A program made the translations under genes and the position numbers. The notes beneath the pieces were generated by a model. The model did not search any database. It had not been told where the DNA came from and saw only the letters and a program-made list of their open reading frames with translations. Shown here piece by piece: positions 33,901 through 41,556 of a stretch of 46,736 bases of DNA. Each line of letters begins with the position of its first letter. Positions within the stretch are counted from its first letter, which is position 1. The DNA comes from Planctomycetota bacterium (GTDB lineage: Bacteria > Planctomycetota > OFTM77), in the NCBI GenBank assembly GCA_029260795.1, contig JAJDCO010000062.1, positions 1 through 46,736 on the forward strand. The letters run 5' to 3'.

Positions 33901-34186
33901 ATCCGCGGTGCCACGCGAAGACCAGCACCGGTCGACCCGGTCGCCGCGACAGCGCCCGGCGCACCAGGGCGGCCGCCACCTCGCGCGGCGAGCGATCCCG
34001 CGGGATCTCGCACCCCCAAAGCTGCAGCGTTCGGTGAGCGCCGAGCCCGAACAGTCGACCCGGAGTCTCGCCGAGCCCATTCGACTCCGCGTGCTCTCCA
34101 ATCCGCCCTGCGAAGCCGAGTCGCTTCACCAATCGCTCGATGCCTCGGCGCCCCCGAGCGCCGACGACATCCCGCGTCTCGATCAT
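30989..34186 (-). CDS. Eco57I-type N6-adenine DNA methyltransferase (DrmMI/PglX-like)
   Basis: 1065 aa from ATG at 34186 with GGAGGGGG upstream. The SAM motif I is LDPACGSGAFLLGVLQRLLA (near 403-422) after GAFYTPRPLVSLIVDDVL; motif IV is VVGNPPWIRWQR (near 627-638), an N6-adenine type. An N-terminal region of about 330 residues (with RSFFRQFRAHRDRLAEALEG and LNGGLFEKDALE) and a C-terminal target-recognition-like region (after LLPAKLLQCL, with VRGRDVQAFRI, RLVWNDVGRRL and PLNSVYYLAV) match type IIG and BREX/DISARM class methyltransferases. No PD-(D/E)xK endonuclease motif is obvious. It is first in a two-gene unit with the helicase and diverges from thiO. Confidence 0.88.
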   Translation of the reverse strand: MIETRDVVGARGRRGIERLVKRLGFAGRIGEHAESNGLGETPGRLFGLGAHRTLQLWGCEIPRDRSPREVAAALVRRALSRRPGRPVLVFAWHRGCAELTLAGRTQGPSGPTVRTLRIDRSAPGRTDVEVLRALAPRGEESGAELAARVGLALGRESVSRSFFRQFRAHRDRLAEALEGVPHGTARATRHRRALALLQMSRLVFLYFLQRRGWLDGSPRFFARLIAEPGSTRASVYRSRLRVLFFEVLNTPVTRRTVAARRLGRIPYLNGGLFEKDALECRYPGLDVPDTALVPLFDELLERYNFTVREDRPDDPGTSVDPEMLGQVFEELMESDARKGAGAFYTPRPLVSLIVDDVLVAALAAQSGVALRRVRRALEEPAAVGSLPAEDRRALSQAARALKVLDPACGSGAFLLGVLQRLLALRAALSPEASRSTLSRAIVQTNLFGIDIDRGAIKLCELRLWLAIVCEAGDSLAPLPNLDHRIRQGNALLPPLPFQRGRAPLPVEPVRRLESLRRKYPAASGAEKRTLQKEIREAERALALSLVETRLAENARAARQRFAEARDLFGGRSPSRDDRRFLRRLRLERGRLLRWRRRIHEADELPFFTPEVHLSDVLERGGFHAVVGNPPWIRWQRIARDDRVRLVERYEVFAHAAWQRGARLGGVTGGFAAQPDLAAAFVEASLALCRPDGQLGLLLPAKLLQCLSGGGLRQRLARATVRRLEDWSRAPTDLFRADTYPIALWLRAAPTPGSGVPVRVRSHLGQRPRCCDGKASELRVIPDDPASPWWLVTRHQREALRMLQGSTRPLGEWKLGRLGRGVLTGANECFLLDQVEPVDDQTVQVTDRHGRSGRVEAGVVRPVVRGRDVQAFRIRTRQWMVWTHEAGGTPRADLPPLLTEWLAPHRSRLQRRPDVGASPWWSLFRTRGAASEHRLVWNDVGRRLEAAALPPDAAVPLNSVYYLAVPSEEWSQVLTAWLNSAPIRAFAGALAEPAKGGYRRFFSWVLGCCPGPGALRARERSTLAALARRGAAGEDVSTALDQCVASAIGLKAEQLEVLRAMVGSVR

Positions 34187-34387
34187 TTCCCCCTCCAGCC
34201 CGTGGCTCCCTCTCCAGAGAACCAGTCGCAGGCCGGCGCCGGCGGTTACACGCGCGGCGCGAATTCACTCGCACTGCGAAAGGCGTTCGACGGGGAATGT
34301 GAAACTCGGACCCCAGGAAGTTATGGTGTCTGGCTCGCCCGGAGCCCGACGGACTCGCTCGGCGCTCGGCGAATCGAAAGGACCGCC

Positions 34388-35500
34388 ATGACTCTCAAGC
34401 CCGACATCTTGATCATCGGCGCCGGCGCAGTGGGTGCCGCCCTCGCGCACGTGCTGACTGCCGCCGGACGAAGCTGTGTGCTCGCCGACCGGCAGCGACC
34501 GGGTCGCGAGTCCTCCTGGGCCGCCGCCGGGGTGCTGTTTCCGGCACATGGCCACGCCGAGCCGTCGTTCAGATCGCTGCTCCGGCGCGGATACGATCTG
34601 CATCAGGAGTGGGCACCTCGGCTCCTCGAGGAGACCGGGATCGACATCGGCTTGCGGCGCAGCGGCGTCCTCTCGGTCTGGTTCGACGGAGACGATCATC
34701 CTCGCCAGGAAGCCTGGGAGACCGTCGAGGCCTCTCCCTTCGAGGACGCGGTCGAGCTCGATGCGCGGCAAGTGCTCGAGCGCGAGCCGTCGTTGAGCCC
34801 GGACGTCGCGGGCGGATTCCACTGCCCCGAAGCGTGCCAGATCCACAACCCGAGCTACGTCGAAGCGCTCGTGACGAGTGCCGCTCGACGAGGAGCGACG
34901 GTTTTGGTCGACGCTCCCCTGACCGAGGTCCGCCGCGCGGGCGACCGCCTGGTCGAGGCCCAAGTCGGGACGCATCGCGTTTCGCCCGGCCAGCTCGTGC
35001 TGGCGGCGGGCGCCTGGTCCGGCCAGCTCGGTCGGCTCTTCGCGCGACCGATCGACGTCGAGCCGATGCGCGGACAGGTGGCGCTCACGGAGACCTTTCC
35101 GCCCTTGCTCCGGCACATCGTCGTGGCTGGGGAGGCCTACCTCGTGCCGCGCCCGAACGGCCGCACGATCGTCGGCAGCACCGTCGAGCGGGTCGGGTTC
35201 GACAAGAGCAACACCTTCGAAGGTATCTCGTTCCTGCTTCGCGAAGCGCAACGCTTGGTGCCCGAGCTCGCGACGCGACCCCTCCTGAGGACCTGGTCCG
35301 GCTTGCGGCCCGGAAGCTCGGATCATCTGCCGACGATGGATCGGCTTCCCGGCTGGGAGAACGTCGTGATCTCGACCGGACACTTCCGGAGCGGGGTCAT
35401 TCTCTCGACAATCTCGGCGCTGCTCGTGGAAGCGCTGCTGGACGGCCGCGAGCCGGAGCTGGACCTGAGCCCGTATCGCTACCGAGTCGCGGAGAGCTGA
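34388..35500 (+). CDS. FAD-dependent oxidoreductase, glycine oxidase (ThiO)-like
   Basis: 370 aa from ATG with AAAGGA five bases upstream. The N-terminal FAD fold ILIIGAGAVGAALAHVLTAA (8-27) is followed by ESSWAAAGVLFPAHGH, typical of DAO-family amine oxidases. Later VLAAGAWSGQLGRLF, PMRGQVALTE, VGSTVERVGFD, TWSGLRPGSSDHLPTM and STGHFRSGVILS match ThiO, which makes iminoglycine for the thiazole of thiamine. No other thiamine gene is in the window, so D-amino acid oxidase or dehydrogenase of the same family is the alternative. First of three plus-strand genes, 201 bp from the divergent methyltransferase gene. Confidence 0.82.
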   Translation: MTLKPDILIIGAGAVGAALAHVLTAAGRSCVLADRQRPGRESSWAAAGVLFPAHGHAEPSFRSLLRRGYDLHQEWAPRLLEETGIDIGLRRSGVLSVWFDGDDHPRQEAWETVEASPFEDAVELDARQVLEREPSLSPDVAGGFHCPEACQIHNPSYVEALVTSAARRGATVLVDAPLTEVRRAGDRLVEAQVGTHRVSPGQLVLAAGAWSGQLGRLFARPIDVEPMRGQVALTETFPPLLRHIVVAGEAYLVPRPNGRTIVGSTVERVGFDKSNTFEGISFLLREAQRLVPELATRPLLRTWSGLRPGSSDHLPTMDRLPGWENVVISTGHFRSGVILSTISALLVEALLDGREPELDLSPYRYRVAES

Positions 35501-35525
35501 GAGTCGCGTCGAAAGGAGGCCTCTC

Positions 35526-36077
35526 ATGCCGAGCCAGGTCGACTACGACCAGCACTACCGCGTCCGACCGAACGCCTGCGGCGAGCCGTTCCCGGAGTTC
35601 GTCGCGTTCTTCGGGAGCCTGGGTCCGGCACCGAGGCGGGTGTTGGATCTCGGCTGTGGCCAGGGGCGAGATGCGTTGATGGCCGCACGGCTCGGGCATT
35701 CCGTCCTCGGCGTCGACCTTTCGCGGATCGGTGTGGACCAGATGCTCGAGCAAGCCCGCGCCGAGTCGCTCGACGTCGAAGGCCGGCTCGCGGACGTGAG
35801 CCACTTCCGTTCTCGGCGACGCTTCGATGTCGTGCTCCTGGACCGCGTCCTGCATCTGCTGCTCACCGACGACGAGCGCCGAGAGATGCTGGCGCGCCTC
35901 GATCGACTCACGCGTGTCGGCGGCTTCGTTCTGATCGCGGATACGGCCAGCCACCGCAGCCTGATTCGGGATCACTTCGACGCCCGGCCCGACGAGTGGA
36001 CGCGCGTCCGTCGGTGCGCCGACTTCCTGTGCGTCCGTCGCGCCTCTCGCCGAGACGAGAAACGGAGAGGATCGTGA
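35526..36077 (+). CDS. Class I SAM-dependent methyltransferase (TehB-like)
   Basis: 183 aa, ATG with AAGGAGG six bases upstream. The SAM motif is RVLDLGCGQGRDALMAARLG (38-57), then VLGVDLSRIGVDQML, FDVVLLDRVLHLLL and LTRVGGFVLIADT; the rest matches small TehB-like methyltransferases. Substrate unknown. Its stop overlaps the next methyltransferase start by GTGA. Twenty-five bp separate it from the thiO-like gene. Confidence 0.85.
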   Translation: MPSQVDYDQHYRVRPNACGEPFPEFVAFFGSLGPAPRRVLDLGCGQGRDALMAARLGHSVLGVDLSRIGVDQMLEQARAESLDVEGRLADVSHFRSRRRFDVVLLDRVLHLLLTDDERREMLARLDRLTRVGGFVLIADTASHRSLIRDHFDARPDEWTRVRRCADFLCVRRASRRDEKRRGS

Positions 36078-36859
36078 ACCCGCTGTACGACGCGATCGGA
36101 GGCAGCTACCGCACGACGCGTCGCGCCGAACCCGGGATTCTGAAAACCCTCGCCGCGGGACTCGGCCTGCCTCGCGACGGAGCGTTCCTCGACCTCGGCT
36201 GTGGCACCGGGTACACCACGTGCGCGCTGGCTGAGATCGGGGGTCGGTGGCACGGCGTCGACGTATCGGGGCGCATGCTCTCTCAGGCGGCGACCGGCAG
36301 CGATCGCATCGCGTGGCGGCTCGGATCCGCTGAACGGCTGCCGTTCGAGGCGGGCAGCTTCGAGGGCGTGATCTGCACGTTGGCGATCCACCATTTCCCC
36401 GACTTGCCGGCCGCGTTTCGAGAGGTCTCCCGCGTGCTTGCCGCGGGCCGGTTCGTCGTTTTCACGTCGTTCCCGGATCAGACGCGACGCTACTGGCAGT
36501 GCCACTACTTCCCGGAGATGATGGAACGCTCCATCGAGCAGATGCCGGCCCGCGAGACGGTGACATAGACGCTCGAATCGGCGGGCCTCGAGCTCGAGAG
36601 CGTCACGCCGTTCTCGGTCACCGAGGACCTCCAGGATCTGTTCCTGTACTCGGGCAAGCAGCGCCCCGAGCTCTATCTCCAAGCGGAGTTCCGCGCGAAC
36701 ATCTCGTCATTCGCCGCCCTGTGCTCCGAGCGCGAGCTCGCCGCAGGCTTGAGCGCGTTGGCCTCCGACCTGGCCGACGGATCGATTCACGACGCCCGCG
36801 CCGGGACGGAGGACTGGACCGGCGGCGACTACACCTTCGTGACCGCTCGCAAGGCGTGA
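36074..36859 (+). pseudogene. Class I SAM methyltransferase interrupted by an in-frame TAG
   Basis: Start GTG at 36074 overlaps the previous stop. Codons 1-164 give a standard SAM fold (FLDLGCGTGYTTCALAEIGG at 38-57, GVDVSGRMLSQA, SAERLPFEAGSFEGVICTLA, VSRVLAAGRFVVFTSFP). Codon 165 is TAG at 36566-36568, between ARETVT and TLESAGLELESVTPFSVTED. The same frame then stays open for 96 further codons to TGA at 36857-36859 (ending DYTFVTARKA), so the full gene would be about 260 aa, the usual UbiE/BioC-like length. Nonsense mutation or a sequence error is most likely; a shortened 164-aa product would lack the last strands of the fold. Confidence 0.8.
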
Positions 36860-36904
36860 CCGTCCACACGTAGCCTGAGCACGATGCTTGCACAGGAAAG
36901 GGAA

Positions 36905-36930
36905 GCGGGCGGGCCGCCCGCGCTCCCGGG
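36905..36930 (-). repeat. Dispersed hairpin (family B)
   Basis: GCGGGCGGGCCGCCCGC followed by GCTCCCGGG; the inner CGGGCGG/CCGCCCG arms pair with a single-base loop. On the minus strand it reads GGGAGC and then the hairpin. Also at 37039-37064 and, with an A-for-C change, at 1365-1396 and 1813-1845. Confidence 0.85.
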
Positions 36931-37038
36931 GAAGACGCCCACGAAAGTGACCGGAGTGCGTCCGCGCAGCGCAGCCGACGACGTCTCCCGAATTCGCACA
37001 GGTCGTCGCGGCGAAGCGGAGCTGACGCCCCGAAAAGA

Positions 37039-37064
37039 GCGGGCGGGCCGCCCGCGCTCCCGGG
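37039..37064 (-). repeat. Dispersed hairpin (family B), second copy in the same gap
   Basis: Same 26-bp core as 36905-36930, same orientation, 134 bp further on. Both lie in the 282-bp gap between the interrupted methyltransferase and the next FG-GAP gene; no gene is seen in that gap. Confidence 0.85.
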
Positions 37065-37141
37065 GGAGAGCGGTGGACCTCGTCCCACACCGCGACTAGG
37101 GTGAAGAGCCCTTCTTTCGAGAATTCTCCCGGAGCCTCACC

Positions 37142-38803
37142 ATGCTTTTCCGCCTCGCCCTGGTCGTCCTGATGTTGCTGGCGGCCTCGTTCCTGAACCC
37201 GGCCCCAGCGCAGACCACGATCAAGTCCCAGGCCGGCTCCGAGCCTCCGGTGACTCAATTCGTCAATGTGACCCGCGTCTTTCTCAAGACAATGTCGGGA
37301 GCGCCGCATCCGGCCATCGGTCTGCTCGCACCGCGCGTCCCGACCTGGGGTGACGTCGATGGGGACGGCTGGCCCGATCTCTTCGTTCACCACTGGTTTC
37401 CACGGGTCGGGCATCCGAGACTCAAAGGGAAGCTCTTCTACAACCTCCAAGGGAAGGGGCTGGTCGAGGTGCCGGGTGGCCTCGGTCTCGAGGAGGCCCC
37501 GACCGGCGATCAGTATGGGGCGAACTGGGGCGACTTCAACGACGACAACCAGCTCGACATCATCGTCGCGAGTCGCACGCGACCGACTCGCCTCTTCGCC
37601 AACTTCGGGACGATCTTCCTCGACGTGGCTCCGCAGTTCGGCATGAATCTCAGCGGTGCTGCCGAAGCGTTCCCGTGGGCCGACTACGATCAGAACGGCC
37701 TCCTCGACGTCCTGCTGACCTTCTACAACCCGCAGGGCAACCATCTCTTCCTGCAGGTGGCACCCCTCGTGTTCCAGGAGGCGACGGCCCCACAGACCGG
37801 CCTGCCGCTCGGCACGTATCCCAACGGCTATCCGCGTCCCGAGGGAGTGCAGGTCGTCGACCTCAACGGAGACGGATTCCTCGATCTCTTCTTGCAGCAC
37901 CGGATCTACCTGAATCAAGGCGGAGCGGTCTTCACCGAGACGGCCCTCACCAACACCAATCGTGAAGACGAAGGCGCCGCTTTCGCCGATCTCGATCTCG
38001 ACGGGGACCTCGACCTGATCGCGTGCTTCACTCAGCCTCGGGCTCGCATCTACCTGAACGACGGGAACGGCCAGTTCACGTGGACCGTGTTCCCCGAGTT
38101 CGATCCGCAGGTGCTCTATTGGGGTGTGGGCTTCGCGGACTGGGACAACGACGGGGACATGGACTTCGCGATGGGTCGGCCGAGCCAGCCGCTTCCGAAT
38201 GGCTCGTACCACGAGTATTGGCGCAACGATCTCGATGGTCGCCCACCGGAGTTCTTCGACGTCACCGACCTCTCGAAGCGCTTCGAGAGCGAAGGCCTCG
38301 GCGGCCACGTGCCCAGGTCGACTTGGACCGCGCCCGCCTACGCGGACTTCGATCGCGACGGCGACCTCGACTTCATGGACTCGACCTTCGAGCTCTGGCG
38401 TAACGAGCTCTATCGGGGTGATACCTCCGAGACCGAGAAGAGGTACCTCGTCGTGCGTCCGACCACCGCCAACGGGAGTGAGTCGGAGTTCGGAGCCCAG
38501 GTGTTCGTCACGGCACCCGTGACCCGCCAGCTGCTCGCCCATCACTTCACGAGCAGCGTTTCGGGCTACCTCCAGCAGGACCAGTACCCGGTGCACTTGG
38601 GGGGCATCGGCCCCTTCCAGGCGGTCGACATCCGCGTCGAGTTCCCCTCGCAGAACCCGGCCAGCCCTGGGCCGGTCGTCGTCGACAAGACCGTCAACCC
38701 GATCCTGGGTGGCTTCATCGCGGCGCAGCACTTCAGCTTCTCGAAGCGCGACTATCGACTCCTGGAGATCCGCCGAGATGGAACCGTCATCTTGAAGCCG
38801 TAG
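37142..38803 (+). CDS. Secreted FG-GAP repeat protein with ASPIC-like C-terminus
   Basis: 553 aa, ATG with GGAG seven bases upstream. Cleavable signal LFRLALVVLMLLAASFLNPA-PAQ. FG-GAP/VCBS loops follow: TWGDVDGDGWPDLFVHHW, NWGDFNDDNQLDIIVASR, WADYDQNGLLDVLLTFYN, DLNGDGFLDLFLQHRI, DLDLDGDLDLIACF, DWDNDGDMDFAM and DFDRDGDLDFMDST. The end (FGAQVFVTAPVTRQ, VHLGGIGPFQA, VRVEF-type IRVEFPSQN) is a looser version of the ASPIC/UnbV module. Stands alone on the plus strand after the methyltransferases. Ligand unknown; a Ca-binding extracellular propeller is likely. Confidence 0.85.
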   Translation: MLFRLALVVLMLLAASFLNPAPAQTTIKSQAGSEPPVTQFVNVTRVFLKTMSGAPHPAIGLLAPRVPTWGDVDGDGWPDLFVHHWFPRVGHPRLKGKLFYNLQGKGLVEVPGGLGLEEAPTGDQYGANWGDFNDDNQLDIIVASRTRPTRLFANFGTIFLDVAPQFGMNLSGAAEAFPWADYDQNGLLDVLLTFYNPQGNHLFLQVAPLVFQEATAPQTGLPLGTYPNGYPRPEGVQVVDLNGDGFLDLFLQHRIYLNQGGAVFTETALTNTNREDEGAAFADLDLDGDLDLIACFTQPRARIYLNDGNGQFTWTVFPEFDPQVLYWGVGFADWDNDGDMDFAMGRPSQPLPNGSYHEYWRNDLDGRPPEFFDVTDLSKRFESEGLGGHVPRSTWTAPAYADFDRDGDLDFMDSTFELWRNELYRGDTSETEKRYLVVRPTTANGSESEFGAQVFVTAPVTRQLLAHHFTSSVSGYLQQDQYPVHLGGIGPFQAVDIRVEFPSQNPASPGPVVVDKTVNPILGGFIAAQHFSFSKRDYRLLEIRRDGTVILKP

Positions 38804-38812
38804 CCGCGGGCT

Positions 38813-38845
38813 TCGGAGGGCGGACTTCAGTCCGCTGGGAGGTCG
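38813..38845 (-). repeat. REP-like module, arm type GCGGACT, 10 bp after a stop codon
   Basis: Plus strand TCGGAGG, GCGGACT-TC-AGTCCGC, TGGGAGGTCG. It begins 10 bp after the FG-GAP gene's TAG, where it may also serve as a transcript end. With 38974-39006 it makes an inverted pair, here with a longer spacer (128 nt). Confidence 0.9.
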
Positions 38846-38973
38846 TCCAATCAAACCGGGTCAAGAGAATTGGCATCCCGACCTCGCCCACTCGTCTCGT
38901 TCCGACATCGATCGATACGAGGCCAATCTGGTCCAAACGCGGCCGATGTCTCGACGAGCCGCTTCGAAGCTGA

Positions 38974-39006
38974 CGATCTCCCACCCGAATGAATTCGGGC
39001 CTCCGA
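38974..39006 (+). repeat. REP-like module, arm type CCCGAAT, with extended homology to 5452-5520
   Basis: CGATCTCCCA, CCCGAAT-GA-ATTCGGG, CCTCCGA. The 50 bp from 38971 match 5452-5501 with one mismatch, and TTTGCAACGC recurs downstream in both (ends 39040 and 5520), so these two copies share more than the 33-bp module. Confidence 0.9.
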
Positions 39007-39067
39007 GGGGACGGTCTGGATGCCATTCGTTTTGCAACGCTAGGGTGATGTTGTCGGGCGACCCACT

Positions 39068-40267
39068 TCAGCGCCCGAGCTTCGCCTCGAGTCGCGCACG
39101 GCGACGGTCGAGGTCGGCGCCGAGCTTGCCGCCCGCGATGCGCTCGCGCAGCTCCTCGACGATTCGGAGTGCGCGCTCAGGCTCGCCGGAGCGATGCTCG
39201 AACCACTTGGCGAGCTCGAGTGGTGCGAAGAGGTCGAGCGGATCGTCTCGAAGCATGTCCTTCCAAAGCGCGACCGCTCGCTCGTCCCGGGCCGATCGAT
39301 AGAGCAGCGAGAGCTGCCGCCGAGCCTCGTTGGCGCGCGAGAACACCGCGAGGTCCTCGTCGGCGACGACGCGCTCCCAGAGCTCTTGGGCCTCGGGCTT
39401 GTATCCCCCGAGAAGCTGGATGCGGGCCAACGCATGCCGCTCGGCGAGGTCGCGCGGGGCGGTCGCGATCTCGTCGAGGCGAGCGGTGAGCGTGATGAGC
39501 GAGAGCACGTCGTAGAGGTTGTGCTCGAAGACGCGCAGGATGTCCCCCTCGAAGCGCCCGGCCCGCACGTAGTCGAAGTAAGCTTGGGGACACTCGGCGC
39601 CCGGCAGATCTGCGATCCGGCGAAAGCCGAGCTCTTGACGCTCGATCGTCTTCAGTCGGCAGTTCGTGAAGCGATCCCGAAACACGGCGCGGCTGACGTG
39701 ACACAGATCGAGGTGACGCTCGGCCGGAAACGCCGAGAAGATGCGATGAAAGAGCATCTTGTCCTCGACGCGGACCTTGTCGAAGTTCTTGCCGAAGAAG
39801 CTGACCGCGCCCGAGACGCTCTCGAAGCAATCGTTCAGACGCGCCAGCAGCGCCGCCTCCTCCCCGGGATGGCGAGCGAAGTACTGATGCACGACGACCG
39901 AGTCGCTCTCGATCAACCCGAAGCCGACCAGGAACACGCACACGCCGGCGCCCATCTCGAGCGACGTGGTCTCGATGTCGAAGAACAAGCAGCGGCTGAA
40001 GTCGACCTCATCGAGGCGAGGATCCCGCGCCAGCCGAGCGAGTCGACTCGACGAGACGCCGTGGATCGAGTCGAGCAGGCGATGCCCATGGCGATGGTCG
40101 AGCGGCAACGTAGTGCGACGGTGCAAGAACTTTCCCTGCCGCGTCTCGACCTCGACATCCACAGGCTCCGGCAGCGTGTCCGGAGTCGGCAGCGGCCGCA
40201 GCTCCGAGGTCGGCCTGAGACCGCCGTGCCGCATCCAGGCGCGGATTGCCCGTGATTCCTCGTTCAT
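39068..40267 (-). CDS. YprB-like RNase H-fold exonuclease with helical C-terminus
   Basis: 399 aa from ATG at 40267. The DEDD-type exonuclease start CLFFDIETTSLEMGAGVCVF has Asp97 and Glu99; further conserved parts are FVGF-type FLVGFGLIE, VSFFGKNFDKVRVEDKMLFH, HLDLCHVSRAVF, CRLKTIERQELGFRR and FEHNLYDVLSLITL with the second Asp. This is the YprB (COG3359) layout of a 3'-5' nuclease on RNA or DNA. Residues about 280-390 are TPR-like helices (LARIQLLGGYKPEAQELWER, FEHRSGEPERALRIVEELRE) that may bind a partner. Converges with the upstream FG-GAP gene and diverges from the channel-like gene. Confidence 0.85.
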   Translation of the reverse strand: MNEESRAIRAWMRHGGLRPTSELRPLPTPDTLPEPVDVEVETRQGKFLHRRTTLPLDHRHGHRLLDSIHGVSSSRLARLARDPRLDEVDFSRCLFFDIETTSLEMGAGVCVFLVGFGLIESDSVVVHQYFARHPGEEAALLARLNDCFESVSGAVSFFGKNFDKVRVEDKMLFHRIFSAFPAERHLDLCHVSRAVFRDRFTNCRLKTIERQELGFRRIADLPGAECPQAYFDYVRAGRFEGDILRVFEHNLYDVLSLITLTARLDEIATAPRDLAERHALARIQLLGGYKPEAQELWERVVADEDLAVFSRANEARRQLSLLYRSARDERAVALWKDMLRDDPLDLFAPLELAKWFEHRSGEPERALRIVEELRERIAGGKLGADLDRRRARLEAKLGR

Positions 40268-40470
40268 GCTGGCGCCTGGAGCTCCCCTCGCCGGTCGTCT
40301 TCCTCTTGCCCGGCTAGCCTCGCTCTCCGGGTCCCCCCATTGAATCCGCCCGGGCGCCTGGCCGGCAAGGGGCTGGTCGACGGGTTCTCACCTGCAGCCG
40401 GGTTCGACAATCCGTATGATCGAGCCTTCTTGAAGCACTCGTCGCTGTCCTGTGGGGGAATCCCGGACTC

Positions 40471-41517
40471 GTGCGCAGTCGAACCCGTCGCTTCCTCGCC
40501 AATCTCTACTACCTCCAGCGTCCGCTCCGGGACTTCCGAGCGTCGGCGTTGATCCTCTCGATCGTGCTCCTCATCGGGATGGTGTCGTTCCGGCACCTCG
40601 ACTCCGAGTCTTGCCCGAGCTACGTGGCGGGGCTGTACACGACCTTCTGCCTGGTGTTCCTGGAGCACGTGCACGGCGAGCACTTCCCGACGCACCCTTG
40701 GATCCAGGTGCTGTACTTCATGGTTCCGCTGCTCGGTCTCGTCGTGATCCTCGACGGAATCGTGCGGTTCGGCCGTCATCTCCTCAATCGAAACGAAACC
40801 GGGAGAGAGTGGGTCATCGCGATGTCGAAGACACTCGAGAATCACGTCATCCTGTGCGGGCTCGGGAAGGTGGGCACCCGAATCCTGGAGCAGCTCCTGC
40901 GCCTTCACGAGCTCGTCCTGGTGCTCGAGAAGGACCCCCTGTGCCCGAACCTCGCCGTGGCCCGCAATCACGGCATTCCGGTTCGCATCGGCAACGGCCG
41001 CGAGGAGGGCATCTTCGGGGAGCTGAACATCGAGAAGGCCAAGTCGATCATCCTCGCGACCGACGACGATCTCGCGAACTTGGAGATGGCACTCGACGCC
41101 CGAAAGCTCAGTCCGACCATTCGCGTCGTGATGCGCATGTATGATCAGGAGCTCGCCGACAAGGTGCATGATGCCTTCGACATCCACCTCGCCTTCAGCA
41201 CCTCGGAGCTCTCGGCGCCTCTGTTTGCGACCGCCTCTTCCGATCGCTCGATCGTCAACGCCTTTCGCGTCGACGATCAGCTCCTCGTGGTCGCCGACCT
41301 CCGCGTGCGGCCAGACTCCCAGCTCATCGGCCAGAGCATCGGTGAGCTCGGCCAGTCGGAGCGGACCTTCGTCCTGACGCATCGGCGCCGTGAGGAGGTC
41401 CAGTTCTACCCGAGCGCACAGACCCGATTCGAGATGGGCGACCGCATCACCGTGCAGACTCGCCCCGACTCCCTGAAGCGCCTGCACGCGCTCAACCTGT
41501 CTCCCGACATCCCGTGA
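40471..41517 (+). CDS. TrkA/RCK-type channel-like protein with atypical pore loop
   Basis: 348 aa from GTG at 40471. Two membrane segments (SALILSIVLLIGMVSF near 25-40; VLYFMVPLLGLVVILDGIV near 80-98) flank a pore-loop region GLYTTFCLVFLEHVHGEHFP where a K+ channel would carry T-x-G-Y-G-D. That filter is not present. A Rossmann RCK-N domain follows: NHVILCGLGKVGTRILEQLL (124-143), VLVLEKDP, NGREEGIF and IILATDDDLANLEMALDARK, then an RCK-C domain (QLLVVADLRVRPDSQLIGQS). Related proteins are known as ion-channel/NAD-binding proteins without a proven ion. Next gene is 39 bp downstream. Confidence 0.78.
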   Translation: MRSRTRRFLANLYYLQRPLRDFRASALILSIVLLIGMVSFRHLDSESCPSYVAGLYTTFCLVFLEHVHGEHFPTHPWIQVLYFMVPLLGLVVILDGIVRFGRHLLNRNETGREWVIAMSKTLENHVILCGLGKVGTRILEQLLRLHELVLVLEKDPLCPNLAVARNHGIPVRIGNGREEGIFGELNIEKAKSIILATDDDLANLEMALDARKLSPTIRVVMRMYDQELADKVHDAFDIHLAFSTSELSAPLFATASSDRSIVNAFRVDDQLLVVADLRVRPDSQLIGQSIGELGQSERTFVLTHRRREEVQFYPSAQTRFEMGDRITVQTRPDSLKRLHALNLSPDIP

Positions 41518-41556
41518 GTCCCACCGAGATCTTGAAAGAGCCGTGAGGAAGTTGCC

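Noticed and set aside
28683..34186. A complete DISARM, BREX or Hma system
   Set aside because: No drmA/drmB/drmC, no brxC/pglZ and no additional ATPase gene adjoins the pair; only a methyltransferase and a helicase are present.
30554..34387. Very long plus-strand open frame running upstream of and into the ThiO-like gene
   Set aside because: It is antisense to the helicase and methyltransferase genes, whose motifs are complete; the translation is Arg/Ala/Pro-rich low complexity. In GC-rich DNA such shadows are common. Only the part from 34388 is real.
36566..36568. TAG read as pyrrolysine in a methyltransferase
   Set aside because: Pyrrolysine occurs in methylamine methyltransferases, which are TIM-barrel proteins; this is a Rossmann-type SAM methyltransferase, and no pyl genes are seen. 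A nonsense change or sequence error is simpler.
37142..38803. Integrin alpha homologue with cell-adhesion role
   Set aside because: FG-GAP loops alone do not show adhesion; no RGD-binding or other specific evidence.
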